A DNA stretch of 64,000 nt from Xenopus tropicalis (GCF_000004195.4 NC_030679.2:146842743-146906742), one strand, 5' to 3'. Shown: positions 12,085 through 24,892, counted from the stretch's first letter. A program made the numbers and translations. The notes: generated by a model not told the origin, from the sequence alone.

Positions 12085-12530
12085 CCAGTTCAACTACAGC
12101 TTTTAGTTACTTCTGTGTCTAGTGTCAAGCCCCGCCCCTTTCGCTTTCTGAGCCCTCCTTCTCTCTCTGACTATGATAGTTACATAGGGTTGAAAAAAGA
12201 CCAGAGTCCATCAAGTTCAACCCATCCAAGTAAACCCAGCACCCACAACCTATACTTACCAATCTATACTGAACTGAAGCTCTTTTACATAATTCCTTGT
12301 CTAGTGTTAAGCTCCACCCCCTTTAGAACTCCTTCTGTCTCCAACTATGATGACCTCAAAGAAGTGCCTACTGGGCATGCTCACTACCTCTGCTCCAATG
12401 GAAATCAATCAGGCATGTGCAGTAGGCACCTCTTTGAGGTCATCATAGTTAGAGACAGAAGGAGCGCAGAAGGGGGTGGAGCTTAACACAAGACAAGGAA
12501 GTCGGTAAAAGAGCTGCAGTTCAGCTGCTT
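12085..12530. repeat. Fold-back (long terminal inverted repeat) element with nested repeat
   Basis: About 12275-12395 is the reverse complement of about 12410-12530: 'tatgatgacctcaaagaagtg' pairs with 'cctctttgaggtcatcata', and 'gttaagctccaccccc' with 'gggggtggagcttaac'. This gives a hairpin arm of roughly 100 bp. A second copy of the outer arm at about 12100-12175 is interrupted by the frog-type element 'acatagggttgaaaaaagacc' (about 12180-12240). It is probably a non-autonomous DNA transposon. Confidence 0.7.
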
Positions 12531-12539
12531 GTAATAGAG

Positions 12540-13535
12540 AAACAATATATATAAATCTGGATGCAGGGAAAAGGTATGTTATTCTGGGGGCTGTATAAAG
12601 TCATTTTATAGATTTACTTATTATTTAAATGCACTACAGGACATTAAAGCATGTTGTTATACTTCTGGGGGTTTCCTGCCCACATAAGCTCCTCCCATTA
12701 CCCCTCCCTCAGCCATACCTAGTTCAGCGGCCACCCTCATCCCTACACTTTCATTTAACATGAACAAAAAATCCCATTATTCTAAATAGAAAGTTCCATT
12801 TCTTCCTTGGTGTCCGGAGTGTTTGCAGCAATGTCGCCGTCCGAGAGGTTTCGGAAGAGTCTTTAGTTTTCACTGCCTGCGCCCCCTGGTGGCAGAGTAC
12901 GGAATGTATCCACGAATCATATTTCTAAGCTATAAGGTGGGATAAACATATAAATGAATCAAACTCAGTGTATATTGACTGTGTAATGGGATATATTGAG
13001 GGGGAAAAGTGACGGGGCCCTTTAATGTTTGTCACCGAGGCAACGTGTGATTTTATGTGGGAAAGGGAGGGCAGTGACAAGTCAATGAGCAGATACAACA
13101 CAAAAAGGCATTATTATTATTATTATTATTATTAATACAGTGATTTTTCACTGAGGAAGGAAAATTTTAAAGCAACAGGTTTATTCACATTTTGCGTTTC
13201 GCTGGTGACACCTAGTGGCCACTTTGTATAGTTACACTTTCCTCCGATTCCTTTCCACCGCTTTCCAACTCTCCCTCCCTGACGCCACTAGAACTCCCCC
13301 CTTGCAATTCCATAATGGTTGTATTTTAACCCTTCCAGCACCGGGGAGCATGAAATCTACGGCCACGGCACGTGAGCCCCGGGAATCTGATCAACGTCGC
13401 GCTGCAGGTTTAGTGTCGAGTTCAAAATGCTCCAGAATGTAATGGGTTAAACCCACAACCGGATCACTGTTAATGCACAGGAACCCAGCAGCACTATAGG
13501 TTACAGCCTCCCAGGACTATAAGTTACAGTATCGC
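12540..13535. other. Intergenic with an (ATT)n microsatellite, no gene seen
   Basis: Unique-looking DNA; an ATT run of about nine copies lies at about 13108-13133. No exon is supported. Confidence 0.5.
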
Positions 13536-15615
13536 GACTCCCGCCGACCCCTGCCCGTGTCCCGACTCCCGCCGTCCCCTGCCCGTGTCTCGACTCCCGC
13601 CGACCCCTGCCCGTGTCCCGACTCCCGCCGTCCCCTGCCCGTGTCCCGACTCCCGCCGACCCCTGCCCGTATCCCGACTCCCACCGACCCCTGCCCGTGT
13701 CCCGACTCCCACCGACCCCTGCCCGACTCCCGCCGTCCCCTGCCCGTGTCCCGACTCCCGCCGACCCCTGCCCGTATCCCGACTCCCGCCGACCCCTGCC
13801 CGTGTCCCGACTCCCGCCGACCCCTGCCCCGACTCCCGCCGACCCCTGCCCGTGTCCCGACTCCCGCCGACCCCTGCCCCGACTCCCGCCGACCCCTGCC
13901 CGTGTCCCGACTCCCGCCGACCCCTGCCCGTGTCCCGACTCCCGCCGACCCCTGCCCGTGTCCCGACTCCCGCCGACCCCTGCCCCGACTCCCGCCGACC
14001 CCTGCCCGTGTCCCGACTCCCGCCGACCCCTGCCCCGACTCCCGCCGACCCCTGCCCGTGTCCCGACTCCCGCCGACCCCTGCCCGTGTCCCGACTCCCG
14101 CCGACCCCTGCCCGTGTCCCGACTCCCGCCGACCCCTGCCCGTGTCCCGACTCCCGCCGACCCCTGCCCGTGTCCCGACTCCCGCCGACCCCTGCCCGTG
14201 TCCCGACTCCCGCCGACCCCTGCCCGTGACCCGACTCCCGCCGACCCCTGCCCGTGTCCCGACTCCCGCCGACCCCTGCCCGTGTCCCGACTCCCGCCGA
14301 CCCCTGCCCGTGACCCGACTCCCGCCGACCCCTGCCCTATCCCGACTCCCGCCGACCCCCGCCCGTGTCCCGACTCCCGCCGACCCCTGCCCGTGACCCG
14401 ACTCCCGCCGACCCCTGCCCGTATCCCGACTCCCGCCGACCCCTGCCCGTATCCCGCCAACCCCTGCCCATGTCCCGACTCCCGCCGACCCCTGCCCGTG
14501 TCCCGACTCCCGCCGACCCCTCCCTGTATCCCAACTCCTGCCGACCCCTGCCCGTGTCCCGACTCCCGCCGACCCCTCCCTGTATCCCGACTCCTGCCCG
14601 TATCCCGCCGACCCCTGCCCGTGTCCCGACTCCTGCCGACCCCTCCCTGTATCCCGACTCCTGCCCGTGTCCCGACTCCCGCCGACCCCTCCCTGTATCC
14701 CGACTCCTGCCCGTATCCCGCCGACCCCTGCCCGTGTCCCGACTCCCGCCGACCCCTCCCTGTATCCCAACTCCTGCCGACCCCTCCCCGTGTCCCGTGT
14801 CCCGCCGACCCCTCCCTGTATCCCAACTCCTGCCGACCCCTGCCCGTGTCCCGACTCCCGCCGACCCCTCCCTGTATCCCGACTCCTGCCCGTATCCCGC
14901 CGACCCCTGCCCGTGTCCCGACTCCCGCCGACCTCTGCCCGTGTCCCGACTCCCGCCGACCCCTCCCTGTATCCCGACTCCCGCCGACCCCTGCCCGTGT
15001 CCCAACTCCCGCCGACCCCTGCCCGTGTCCCGACTCCCGCCGACCCCTCCCTGTATCCCGACTCCTGCCCGTATCCCGCCGACCCCTGCCCGTGTCCCGA
15101 CTCCCGCCGACCTCTGCCCGTGTCCCGACTCCCGCCGACCCCTCCCTGTATCCCGACTCCCGCCGACCCCTGCCCGTGTCCCGACTCCCGCCGACCCCTC
15201 CCTGTATCCCGACTCCCGCCGACCCCTGCCCGTGTCCCGACTCCCGCCGACCCCTGCCCGTGTCCCGACTCCCGCCGACCCCTGCCCGTGTCCCGACTCC
15301 CGCCGACCCCTCCCTGTATCCCGACTCCTGCCCGTATCCCGCCGACCCCTGCCCGTGTCCCGACTCCCGCCGACCCCTCCCTGTATCCCGACTCCTGCCC
15401 GTGTCCCGACTCCTGCCCGTATCCCGCCGACCCCTGCCCGTGTCCCGACTCCCGCCGACCCCTCCCTGTATCCCGACTCCCGCCGACCCCTGCCCGTGTC
15501 CCGACTCCCGCCGACCCCTCCCTGTATCCCGACTCCCGCCGACCCCTCCCTGTATCCCGACTCCCGCCGACCCCTCCCCGTATCCCGACTCCCGCCGACC
15601 CCTGCCCGTATCCCT
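13536..15615. repeat. 28-bp GC-rich minisatellite (about 75 copies)
   Basis: The unit is built from 'cccgactcccgccgac' plus 'ccctgcccgtgt', with 20-bp short forms. From about 14520 on there is a mix with 'ccctccctgtat' variants forming higher-order patterns. Each full unit has four CpG sites, and the minus strand is G-run rich. All frames are open on both strands only because the unit has no stops and 28 is not a multiple of three. I do not read it as coding. Confidence 0.96.
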
Positions 15616-15701
15616 GCCCGTACACAACACCGCACACACTGGATAAGGAACACAAACCCATTTATTGCCACAAACAGAACCATTAATGGAACAGCAGAAG
15701 G

Positions 15702-16012
15702 GTTACCCCCCCATCTCAGTGTTACCCCCCCATCTCAGTGTTACCCCCCCATCTCAGTGTTACCCCCCCATCTCAGTGTTACCCCCCATCTCAGTGTTAC
15801 CCCCCCATCTCAGTGTTACCCCCCCATCTCAGTGTTACCCCCCCATCTCAGTGTTACCCCCCCATCTCAGTGTTACCCCCCATCTCAGTGTTACCCCCCC
15901 ATCTCAGTGTTACCCCCCCATCTCAGTGTTACCCCCCCATCTCAGTGTTACCCCCCCATCTCAGTGTTACCCCCCCATCTCAGTGTTACCCCCCCATCTC
16001 AGTGTTACCCCC
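15702..16012. repeat. 19-bp minisatellite
   Basis: About 16 copies of 'ttacccccccatctcagtg' directly after the 28-bp array, separated by about 85 bp of unique sequence. Confidence 0.94.
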
Positions 16013-16660
16013 ACTGTTGCTCCCATACAACAATCATTATTTGTATCTGTACTTGACGCTCAATAATATTAACATGTGCGCATATATTATATATATGCTC
16101 CGCCCCAATTCTGCATCTCGTATAACCGTTATTAACAGGTGAGAAAACCCGACCGGGCCCACTGGGCATTCTCTCAATCATAACTGCTGTATAATAAAGG
16201 GGACGTTCAATTAATATGCCTTCCTGCTCTTGTTGCTAAGGTCAGTAACCCCCAGCAACCAGAAAACAGATTTTATCTTAATAGCTTATTTTTTTTTATC
16301 AAGATGATGTAATAGACATCTGCCTGGTTGCTACAACAGGTGGGAACATAGCAACCAGATTAACGTACAGTTAATTAACATTCTACAGGGGTCCCATTCT
16401 ATTTGCTGGCAAAGTCACCACCCAGGGGACACAGGAGACCAATGGACAAATAATTGGGGCCCCTGAGGTAGCAATATTTGGTTGCTAGGGCTTAATTCCC
16501 TTGCCAACTAGGAAGCAGCTGGGAGTCATAGTAAAAGGCCTGACTACAATTAAAACCAATGCAAAATGAGAATAAACAGTAACATAAAGTCTCACCGTCG
16601 ATCTGCTTTTGGGTTGCTAGGGTCAGTGACCCCCCCAACAACCAGATTTCCAATGGAAGG
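16013..16660. other. Downstream flank of PARP gene A with MITE fragments
   Basis: AT-rich sequence with fragments of the dispersed frog element ('gttgctaaggtcagtaaccccc', 'ggttgctagggtcagtgacccc'). The 3' UTR of PARP gene A (minus strand) probably lies here. No other gene is seen. Confidence 0.5.
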
Positions 16661-19600
16661 TTATTCCCAGAGGACGACGCTGTTTTTCACCTTCTGATAC
16701 TTGATGAGGAAATATGGGAAACACTGGTCATTATCAAAGATAACAAAGATGGAGGGGTCCCAGTTACAGGAGACACAGGAGTCGTAGAGGGGGCTGCACG
16801 GATCATCGGGGGTTATTTGTGGGGGGCGGCGGAATGATTCGTGGCCTAGGGCCGGGCGCCCCACCAGCACTTTAGCCAGGAACATGAAGTGATGCCCCTG
16901 CAAACTGCCCCGGGTAAACTTGTGCGAGTTACTGGCGTCCCGAGCAAAGTAGCATCCTTGGCCGTAAACTGCCCCGTTCTTCCCACTCACGCGGGGGTCA
17001 AAGTTCTGCCTGCAAATGGCCTCAACCGAGCCGGGGTCCGTCCCATGGAACAAATGTCTCTCCAGCAGCCTCTCATCCCCACTCTGCCTCATATGGGCTC
17101 TCTTCCTGCAAACAGACCCACGTCAGCAATGGCAATATCCTTATCATTTACAGTAGGGGGTACATTATCCCTTATAATACATGAGTGATACTCAGAGTTC
17201 CCTGTATAACTCAGCCTGCAGCCTTGTGCCTTTATATGGGCACAGAACCCCTCAGTGACTGCTAATATCCTTATCATTTACAGTAGGGGGTACATTATCC
17301 CTTATAATACATGAGTGATACTCAGAGTTCCCTGTATAACTCAGCCTGCAGCCTTGTGCCTTTATATGGGGGGCACAGAACCCCTCAGTGACTGCTAATA
17401 TCCTTATCATTTACAGTAGGGGGTACATTATCCCTTATAATACATGAGTGATACTCAGAGTTCCCTGTATAACTCAGCCTGCAGCCTTGTGCCTTTATAT
17501 GGGGGGCACAGAACCCCTCAGTGACTGCTAATATCCTTATCATTTACAGTAGGGGGTACATTACCCCTTATAATACATGAGTGATACTCAGAGTTCCCTG
17601 TATAACTCAGCCTGCAGCCTTGTGCCTTTATATGGGGGCACAGAACCCCTCAGTGACTGCTAATATCCTTATCATTTACAGTAGGGGGTACATTATCCCT
17701 TATAATACATGAGTGATACTCAGAGTTCCCTGTATAACTCAGCCTGCAGCCTTGTGCCTTTATATGGGCACAGAACCCCTCAGTGACTGCTAATATCCTT
17801 ATCATTTACAGTAGGGGGTACATTATCCCTTATAATACATGAGTGATACTCAGAGTTCCCTGTATAACTCAGCCTGCAGCCTTGTGCCTTTATATGGGGG
17901 GCACAGAACCCCTCAGTGACTGCTAATATCCTTATCATTTACAGTAGGGGGTACATTATCCCTTATAATACAGTTCCCTGTATATAAGGATTTAAAGAGG
18001 GGTCGGTTACCGGCTGTATCTCTCCCACTGGAAATAGTTCTGGATTCGGGATATCTCCGAGATCCTGTAGGTGGATTCAGGCATAGTGGAGTGGAAGTAT
18101 TGGTAGATATGGAAGAATTCTCTATGGTGACAGGTGAGCGGAACTTTCTCGTAGATTAACAAAGCGTTACTAACAAACCAAGACTTTGGGCACAAGCTCC
18201 CCAGATCTGATTGGTCGTTGAGAATGATACAGGGGACGAACCTGGGCAGAGTCCTGCATAACGAGACACAAAAAAAATCATTTATCTGCGGTTACTCAGC
18301 CCCGCCCCCTGCTGGGGGAAAAGGGGAGTGGCCCTTACCGTAACTCAGGGGCCAAGATGGCTAATGATCTAAACAGCGGGCGCTTTCTCATGCGTCTCTT
18401 CCTGCCCGTATCCTTGTTCACCTGATACATCATAGCGAGGTGCAGGGAGAAGCTGTGTCCGTTCACTGAGCAGCTCGTTGTCTTCTTGTCCCTCGCGAGC
18501 CCTCTCTCTATGCGCCTAACCAGCTCCTGTAATATATTATCCACAACCTCAGCCATAAAGCAGGGCAGGACTGCTGCTTACAATGGGGGGTGGATCAGAT
18601 AGGATCTGTGCCACTGTGACAGAATGCTCTGTTATACAGATAGCTAGAATCTCAGCCATAAAGCAGGGCAGGACTGCTGCTTACAATGGGGGATCAGATA
18701 GGATCTGTGCCACTGTGACAGAATGCTCTGTTATACAGATAGCTAGAATCTCAGCCATAAAGCAGGGCAGGACTGCTGCTTACAATGGGGGGATCAGATA
18801 GGATCTGTGCCACTGTGACAGAATGCTCTGTTATACAGATAGCTAGAATCTCAGCCATAAAGCAGGGCAGGACTGCTGCTTACAATGGGGGGATCAGATA
18901 GGATCTGTGCCACTGTGACAGAATGCTCTGTTATACAGATAGCTAGAATCTCAGCCATAAAGCAGGGCAGGACTGCTGCTTACAATGGGGGGATCAGATA
19001 GGATCTGTGCCACTGTGACAGAATGCTCTGTTATACAGATAGCTAGAATCTCAGCCATAAAGCAGGGCAGGACTGCTGCTTACAATGGGGGGGTCAGATA
19101 GGATCTGTGCCACTGTGACAGAATGCTCTGTTATACAGATAGCTAGAATCTCAGCCATAAAGCAGGGCAGGACTGCTGCTTACAATGGGGGGATCAGATA
19201 GGATCTGTGCCACTGTGACAGAATGCTCTGTTATACAGATAGCTAGAATCTCAGCCATAAAGCAGGGCAGGACTGCTGCTTACAATGGGGGATCAGATAG
19301 GATCTGTGCCACTGTGACAGAATGCTCTGTTATACAGATAGCTAGAATCTCAGCCATAAAGCAGGGCAGGACTGCTGCTTACAATGGGGGGGTCAGATAG
19401 GATCTGTGCCACTGTGACAGAATGCTCTGTTATACAGATAGCTAGAATCTCAGCCATAAAGCAGGGCAGGACTGCTGCTTACAATGGGGGGATCAGATAG
19501 GATCTGTGCCACTGTGACAGAATGCTCTGTTATACAGATAGCTAGAATCTCAGCCATAAAGCAGGGCAGGACTGCTGCTTAAAATGGGGGGATCAGATAG

Positions 19601-22317
19601 GATCTGTGCCACTGTGACAGAATGCTCTGTTATATAGATAGCTAGAATCTCAGCCATAAAGCAGGGCAGGACTGCTGGTTACAATGGGGGGATCAGATAG
19701 GATCTGTGCCACTGTGACAGAATGCTCTGTTATACAGATAGCTAGAATCTCAGCCATAAAGCAGGGCAGGACTGCTGCTTACAATGGGGGGATCAGATAG
19801 GATCTGTGCCACTGTGACAGAATGCTCTGTTATACAGATAGCTAGAATCTCAGCCATAAAGCAGGGCAGGACTGCTGCTTACAATGGGGGGATCAGATAG
19901 GATCTGTGCCACTGTGACAGAATGCTCTGTTATACAGATAGCTAGAATCTCAGCCATAAAGCAGGGCAGGACTGCTGCTTACAATGGGGGGGATCAGATA
20001 GGATCTGTGCCACTGTGACAGAATGCTCTGTTATACAGATAGCTAGAATCTCAGCCATAAAGCAGGGCAGGACTGCTGCTTACAATGGGGGGATCAGATA
20101 GGATCTGTGCCACTGTGACAGAATGCTCTGTTATACAGATAGCTAGAATCTCAGCCATAAAGCAGGGCAGGACTGCTGCTTACAATGGGGGGATCAGATA
20201 GGATCTGTGCCACTGTGACAGAATGCTCTGTTATACAGATAGCTAGAATCTCAGCCATAAAGCAGGGCAGGACTGCTGCTTACAATGGGGGGGATCAGAT
20301 AGGATCTGTGCCACTGTGACAGAATGCTCTGTTATACAGATAGCTAGAATCTCAGCCATAAAGCAGGGCAGGACTGCTGCTTACAATGGGGGGATCAGAT
20401 AGGATCTGTGCCACTGTGACAGAATGCTCTGTTATACAGATAGCTAGAATCTCAGCCATAAAGCAGGGCAGGACTGCTGCTTACAATGGGGGATCAGATA
20501 GGATCTGTGCCACTGTGACAGAATGCTCTGTTATACAGATAGCTAGAATCTCAGCCATAAAGCAGGGCAGGACTGCTGCTTACAATGGGGGGATCAGATA
20601 GGATCTGTGCCACTGTGACAGAATGCTCTGTTATACAGATAGCTAGAATCTCAGCCATAAAGCAGGGCAGGACTGCTGCTTACAATGGGGATAGGATCTG
20701 TTATACTATAAAGATCTTGATTTACATCGAGTAAAAGAGACACTTACTGGACTGTACTCTTCCCAGGAGTCTTTCGCTGCCTCATAGTAATACCTGTACT
20801 CGGTAAAGAAGGGGCGGAAGGAGGAGGTGCCGGTAGAAAGACGCCGTATGCGATTGAAGTGCGGGAGACCCCAGACTTCCATAGTGGTGAAGTTAATATT
20901 CAACCAAGAATTCCTGGAAGAAGGAAAACATGCATTATAATTCATGTTAATCCCAAAACATACACGTTCAAATCCAAGTCCGGCTTGGGACTCCTCCAGT
21001 TACATGGGAGTAGGAGAAACAATAGGTTAGCTGAGAGCAGTTCTAATGTGTAGTGCTGGCTGAAAGCTCAGACTCAGGCACACTTTACTGCTGCGCTGCA
21101 AGTTGGAGTGATAACCCCCCCCCCACCCCCAGCAGCCGATCAGCAGAACAATGGGAAGGGAGCAAGATAGCAGCTCCCAGTAGGTATCAGAATAGCACTC
21201 AATAGTAAGAAATCCAAGTCCGGCTTGGGACTCCTCCAGTTACATGGGAGTAGGAGAAACAATAGGTTAGCTGAAAGCAGTTCTAATGTGTAGCGCTGGC
21301 TGAAAGCTCAGACTCAGGCACACTTTACTGCTTCGCTGCAAGTTGGAGTGATATCCCCCCCTCACCCCCAGCAGCCGATCAGCAGAACAATGGGAAGGGA
21401 GCAAGATAGCAGCTCCCAGTAGGTATCAGAATAGCACTCAATAGTAAGAAATCCAAGTCCGGCTTGGGACTCCTCCAGTTACATGGGAGTAGGAGAAACA
21501 ATAGGTTAGCTGAAAGCAGTTCTAATGTGTAGCGCTGGCTGAAAGCTCAGACTCAGGCACACTTTACTGCTTCGCTGCAAGTTGGAGTGATATCCCCCCC
21601 TCACCCCCAGCAGCCGATCAGCAGAACAATGGGAAGGGAGCAAGATAGCAGCTCCCAGTAGGTATCAGAATAGCACTCAATAGTAAGAAATCCAAGTCCG
21701 GCTTTGGACTCCTCCAGTTACATGGGAGTAGGAGAAACAATAGGTTAGCTGAAAGCAGTTCTAATGTGTAGCGCTGGCTGAAAGCTCAGACTCAGGCACT
21801 TTACTGCTGCGCTGCAAGTTGGAGTGATACCCCCCCCCCCTCACCCCCAGCAGGACAATATACTTTTGCCTCGTACTTACTGATAGAAAACAGAAACATC
21901 TTCTCTTTTGGGGTCACAAAACAACATCTCGAAGACATCCTGGGCACGAAAGTCTACATCATCCCAGACGTCGCCGTCCAACTCCCTAATCTGCCACCAG
22001 TAGGGGAGAAGGGCATGGTGCTGTGGGCACCAATCCCCCTGGGCACACTGTCCACCTAGGAAGTCTGAGCAGATATCAATCCCTTCCTCCTGGTGGATAC
22101 GACATCGGGGAAAAGCCACCAATTCTTCGAATTTGCCGCCACCTTGGTTTGTAAGCGAGGTCCACATCAGGGCAGGACCCGTCTGGGATTCGAGTTCTTG
22201 CAGAGCCAGCTCATCGTCGCTTGGTTCCAGGTCTGTAACCCTGAAGGGAACGTCTGCGCTTGGACTTTGTAGGGAAGAAGATCCAGCCTGGAGACTCACC
22301 GATACTTTGAGGAACAT
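16661..22317 (-). CDS. PARP gene A: CCCH-WWE mono-ADP-ribosyltransferase (TIPARP/PARP12-like)
   Basis: Coding exons (5'-3' on minus): 22317-21881, 20913-20748, 18526-18339, 18253-18011, 17105-16661. All phases agree, giving 492 aa. A CCCH zinc finger spans residues 83-101 (C-x7-C-x5-C-x3-H). Tandem WWE-type segments cover about 105-265, and the PARP catalytic domain about 275-490. The His of HLFHGT (about 365) and the Tyr of YGQGCYFA (about 397) are present. The third triad position is hydrophobic (PYFLIKY) rather than Glu, as in mono-ADP-ribosylating PARPs. Such proteins bind RNA or ADP-ribose chains and modify proteins in stress and antiviral responses. An acceptor at 22338 upstream of the ATG implies a non-coding first exon, probably the one ending at 22834. 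The three larger introns are nearly pure satellite. Human TIPARP is longer; whether this is an orthologue or a frog-specific paralogue is open. Confidence 0.85.
17137..17985 (+). repeat. 133-bp satellite, array 2, filling intron 4 of PARP gene A
   Basis: Six to seven near-identical units of the satellite at 7008-8665 occupy almost all of the 905-bp intron between 17105 and 18011. The array comes within about 30 bp of both exons. Confidence 0.95.
18556..20690 (+). repeat. 100-bp satellite, array 1, filling intron 2 of PARP gene A
   Basis: About 21 units of about 100 bp containing 'atcagataggatctgtgcc' and 'ctcagccataaagcaggg', more than 97 % alike by eye. The array begins about 30 bases from the acceptor of the exon starting at 18526. 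The same satellite in reverse orientation lies at 55722-56750 in chd3. Confidence 0.96.
20970..21850 (+). repeat. 239-bp tandem repeat filling intron 1 of PARP gene A
   Basis: Almost four units of 238-240 bp, starting 'tccaagtccggcttggga' at 20972, 21212, 21450 and 21689. Each contains 'gtatcagaatagcactcaat', typical of a frog-wide dispersed repeat amplified here. Confidence 0.92.
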
Positions 22318-22439
22318 TATTGAGGGAGGGAACTGGGGCTGTAGGGAACGAACAGAACAGTAAGGGAGAGTCCTGAGAACACGACATTGGTCAACTCTAG
22401 AGACGACCCAATATATTCTATTTTATTGGCCATCCAATA

Positions 22440-22830
22440 GGAGCAGCTAGAGCAGCGATCCCCAACCAGGGGCTCAAGACCAACTCAAGGTCAACTGCTC
22501 CTCAACCCCTTGGATGTTGCTCACAGTGTTTATTTCTCCCTGGCTTGGGGGTATATAATACATGGGCAGGGCAATTACAGTAGGAGTCAGACCCCCCCCC
22601 CCCTGGGGAAGGGGCCCTAATGCCCTACACAGGTACAGCTGCTGGGACATAGGGGGCCTCTGTGTTGGGCCCTCAGGGTAGCAGGGAGTCCCAAGCGACA
22701 CAATACATTCCAGGCCTCACCTAATCGCCCGAGTAAGGGTGCCCGATGCAGCACAATGCCCCCCTGTGCCTTTGGCTCTAGGTTCCGCCCCTTGGCTCCG
22801 CAAGAACCCCGCGTATCTGCTCCGCCCACT
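22440..22830. repeat. Dispersed repeat copy and 5' intron of PARP gene A
   Basis: 22447-22575 matches the repeat at 1003-1250. The rest (a c-run at 22594-22603 and unique GC-rich DNA) would be intron between the putative non-coding exon ending at 22834 and the coding exon starting at 22338. Confidence 0.5.
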
Positions 22831-22833
22831 CAC

Positions 22834-22904
22834 AGGCCGTTTGGCGCACTTCCTCCTCTCTTCCCGCCGGGTATAGACCGTTCTAGACTACTTTCGCCTT
22901 CACT
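22834..22904 (-). promoter_or_regulatory. Putative promoter and first exon of PARP gene A with ISRE-like motif
   Basis: On the minus strand GAAGGCGAAAGT (22889-22904 region) is one mismatch from the interferon-stimulated response element GAAANNGAAA. It is followed within 60 bases by a clean donor CCT|GTGAGT at 22834/22833. The order (ISRE-like motif, short exon, donor, then an acceptor before the coding exon) parallels genes B and C. No clear TATA box was seen. Confidence 0.45.
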
Positions 22905-22906
22905 GA

Positions 22907-24390
22907 GCTCAGGAGCTCCTCCCCCTTGCTGAGGTCTTGATCATTCTTGAGCAAAACGGTCATATATACCGTGAGTGTGTCTATTGCACTGCATTTGCCC
23001 CAGCAGTAAGGAAGGAGGAAGCAGGAACCTGCGGGGTGGGTTCTGTACCACTCTACCGCGTCTAGATCAGTTGCCTGTTTTCAGCAGCAGGAAAGACACG
23101 TTATTGTGTATCTTGTAGCTGCACATACCCAGGGCTGGTTAGGTCCAGGAGTCAATAGAATTTGCCTCATCATGCCCCAGCAAAGGGCAAATCCAATCAA
23201 CCCTTTCCTTTTCCATGTCTGTGTAACCCCTATTTAGCTCTATCCACAACCACTTCTAAACGTTGACCCTGAAGGTGAAGTTCCTGTGGTGGGTGGAAGT
23301 GCCAAGAAGAGATGACTTGGCAAACCTGGGGTAGACCTGGGGCAACTCAGAGTGTATTAATGGAGGCAGCTGACATCAGGGCAAGCTTAGGAGCTCCTCC
23401 CATATGCTGAGGTCTAGATCATTCTTGAGTAAAACAGTGGCATCTGCAAGTCATATGTACCTTGAATGTGTCTATTGCACTGCATCTGCCCCAGCAGTAA
23501 GGAAGGAGGAAGCAAGAACCTGCTGGGGTGGGTTCTGTACCACTCTACCCTGTCTAGATCAGTTGCCTGTTTTCAGCAGCAGGAAAGGCACATGTTATTG
23601 ATTCTAGGTCAGATGTTGCTCATCATTGTGTATCTTGTAGCCGCACATACCCAGGGCTGGTTAGGGCCAGGAATCAATGGAATATGCCCCAGCAAAGGGC
23701 AAATCCAATCAACCCATTCCTTTTCCACATCTCTGTAACTCCTATTTAGCTCTATCCACAACCACTTCTAACCATGGACCGTGAAGGTGAAGTTCCTGTG
23801 GTGAGTCACCCCAGTGGGACATGTCAAGAAGAGGTGGTTTGGCAAACCTGGGGCAGCTCAGAGTGTATTACTGGAGGCAGCTGGCATCAGAGCAAGCTTA
23901 GGAGCTCCTCCCCCTTGCTGAGGTCTAGATCATTCTTGAGCAAAACGGTGGCGTCTGTAAGTCATACGTACCATTAATGTGTCTATTGCACTGCATTTGC
24001 CCCAGCTGTAAGGAAGGAGGAAGCAGGAACCTGCTGGGGTGGGTTCTGTACCACTCTACAGTGTCTAGATCAGTTGTCTGTTTTCAGCAGCTAGAAAGGC
24101 ACATATTATTGATTCTAGGTCAGATGGTTCTCATAATTGTGTATCTTGTAGCTGCACATACCCAAGGCTGGTTAGGGCCAGGAATCAATGGAATTTGCCT
24201 CACCATGCCCCAGCAAAGGGCAAATCCAATCAACCCTTTCCTTTTCCACATCTACGTAACCCCTATGTAGCTCTATCCACAACCACTTCTAAATGTTGAC
24301 CCTGAAGGTGAAGTTCCTGTGGTGGGTCACTCCAGGGAAGTGTCAAGAAGAGGTGGCTTGGCAAACCTGGGGTAGACCTGGGGCAGCCTG
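22907..24390. repeat. Tandem repeat of about 490 bp, three copies
   Basis: Three diverged units start near 22910, 23390 and 23905. Each contains 'gatcattcttgagcaaaac', 'gtctattgcactgcat' and 'ttcctgtggtgggt'. The small open frames within them are not conserved between copies, so they are not considered genes. Confidence 0.85.
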
Positions 24391-24892
24391 GTTGCTAAGG
24401 TCTTATTTACCCTAGCGACTGGGCAGCCGTTTAAACGAGACATGGAAATATAAATAGTATAGGGGCTGTATAGAAATATAAGTAATAAAAAGTAACAATA
24501 ACAATAAAACTGGAGCCTCACAGAGCAATAGGTTTTGGCTGCGGGGGTCAGTGACCCCCCCCCCATTCGAAAGCTTGGAAAAGGCAGAAGGAAAAAGCAA
24601 ATAATTCAAAAACTATATAAAAAAAAAAATAATGAAGACCAGCATTCTATAAAATACTAAAACTTTAAGGTAAACCACCCCTTTAACTAACCAATCAGTA
24701 GTTAGGTTTTATCAGTCCAGTAGAGTAATTTGAATATGAAAGCAAAGATCTGATTGGTTGGTATGTACACATTAAACATGTCTGAGGACAGATTGGCAAA
24801 CACACCAATAAAATGGATTTTTACTACCAAGGAATTCTTGTTTTTCTAAGTAACAGATAGGAGTAAACAATTCCAAGTCAGTTCTAGGTCCT
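24391..24892. repeat. Frog-type MITE and 3' flank of PARP gene B
   Basis: 24391-24690 carries the dispersed element (tggttgctaaggtc, caataaaactggagcctcac, ggtcagtgaccccc). 24691-24892 is probably 3' UTR of gene B. Confidence 0.6.

Noticed and set aside
13501..15686. Long open frames of several hundred codons on both strands
   Set aside because: They run through the 28-bp minisatellite in every frame; the unit has no stop codons, and there is no start context, flanking domain or codon bias.
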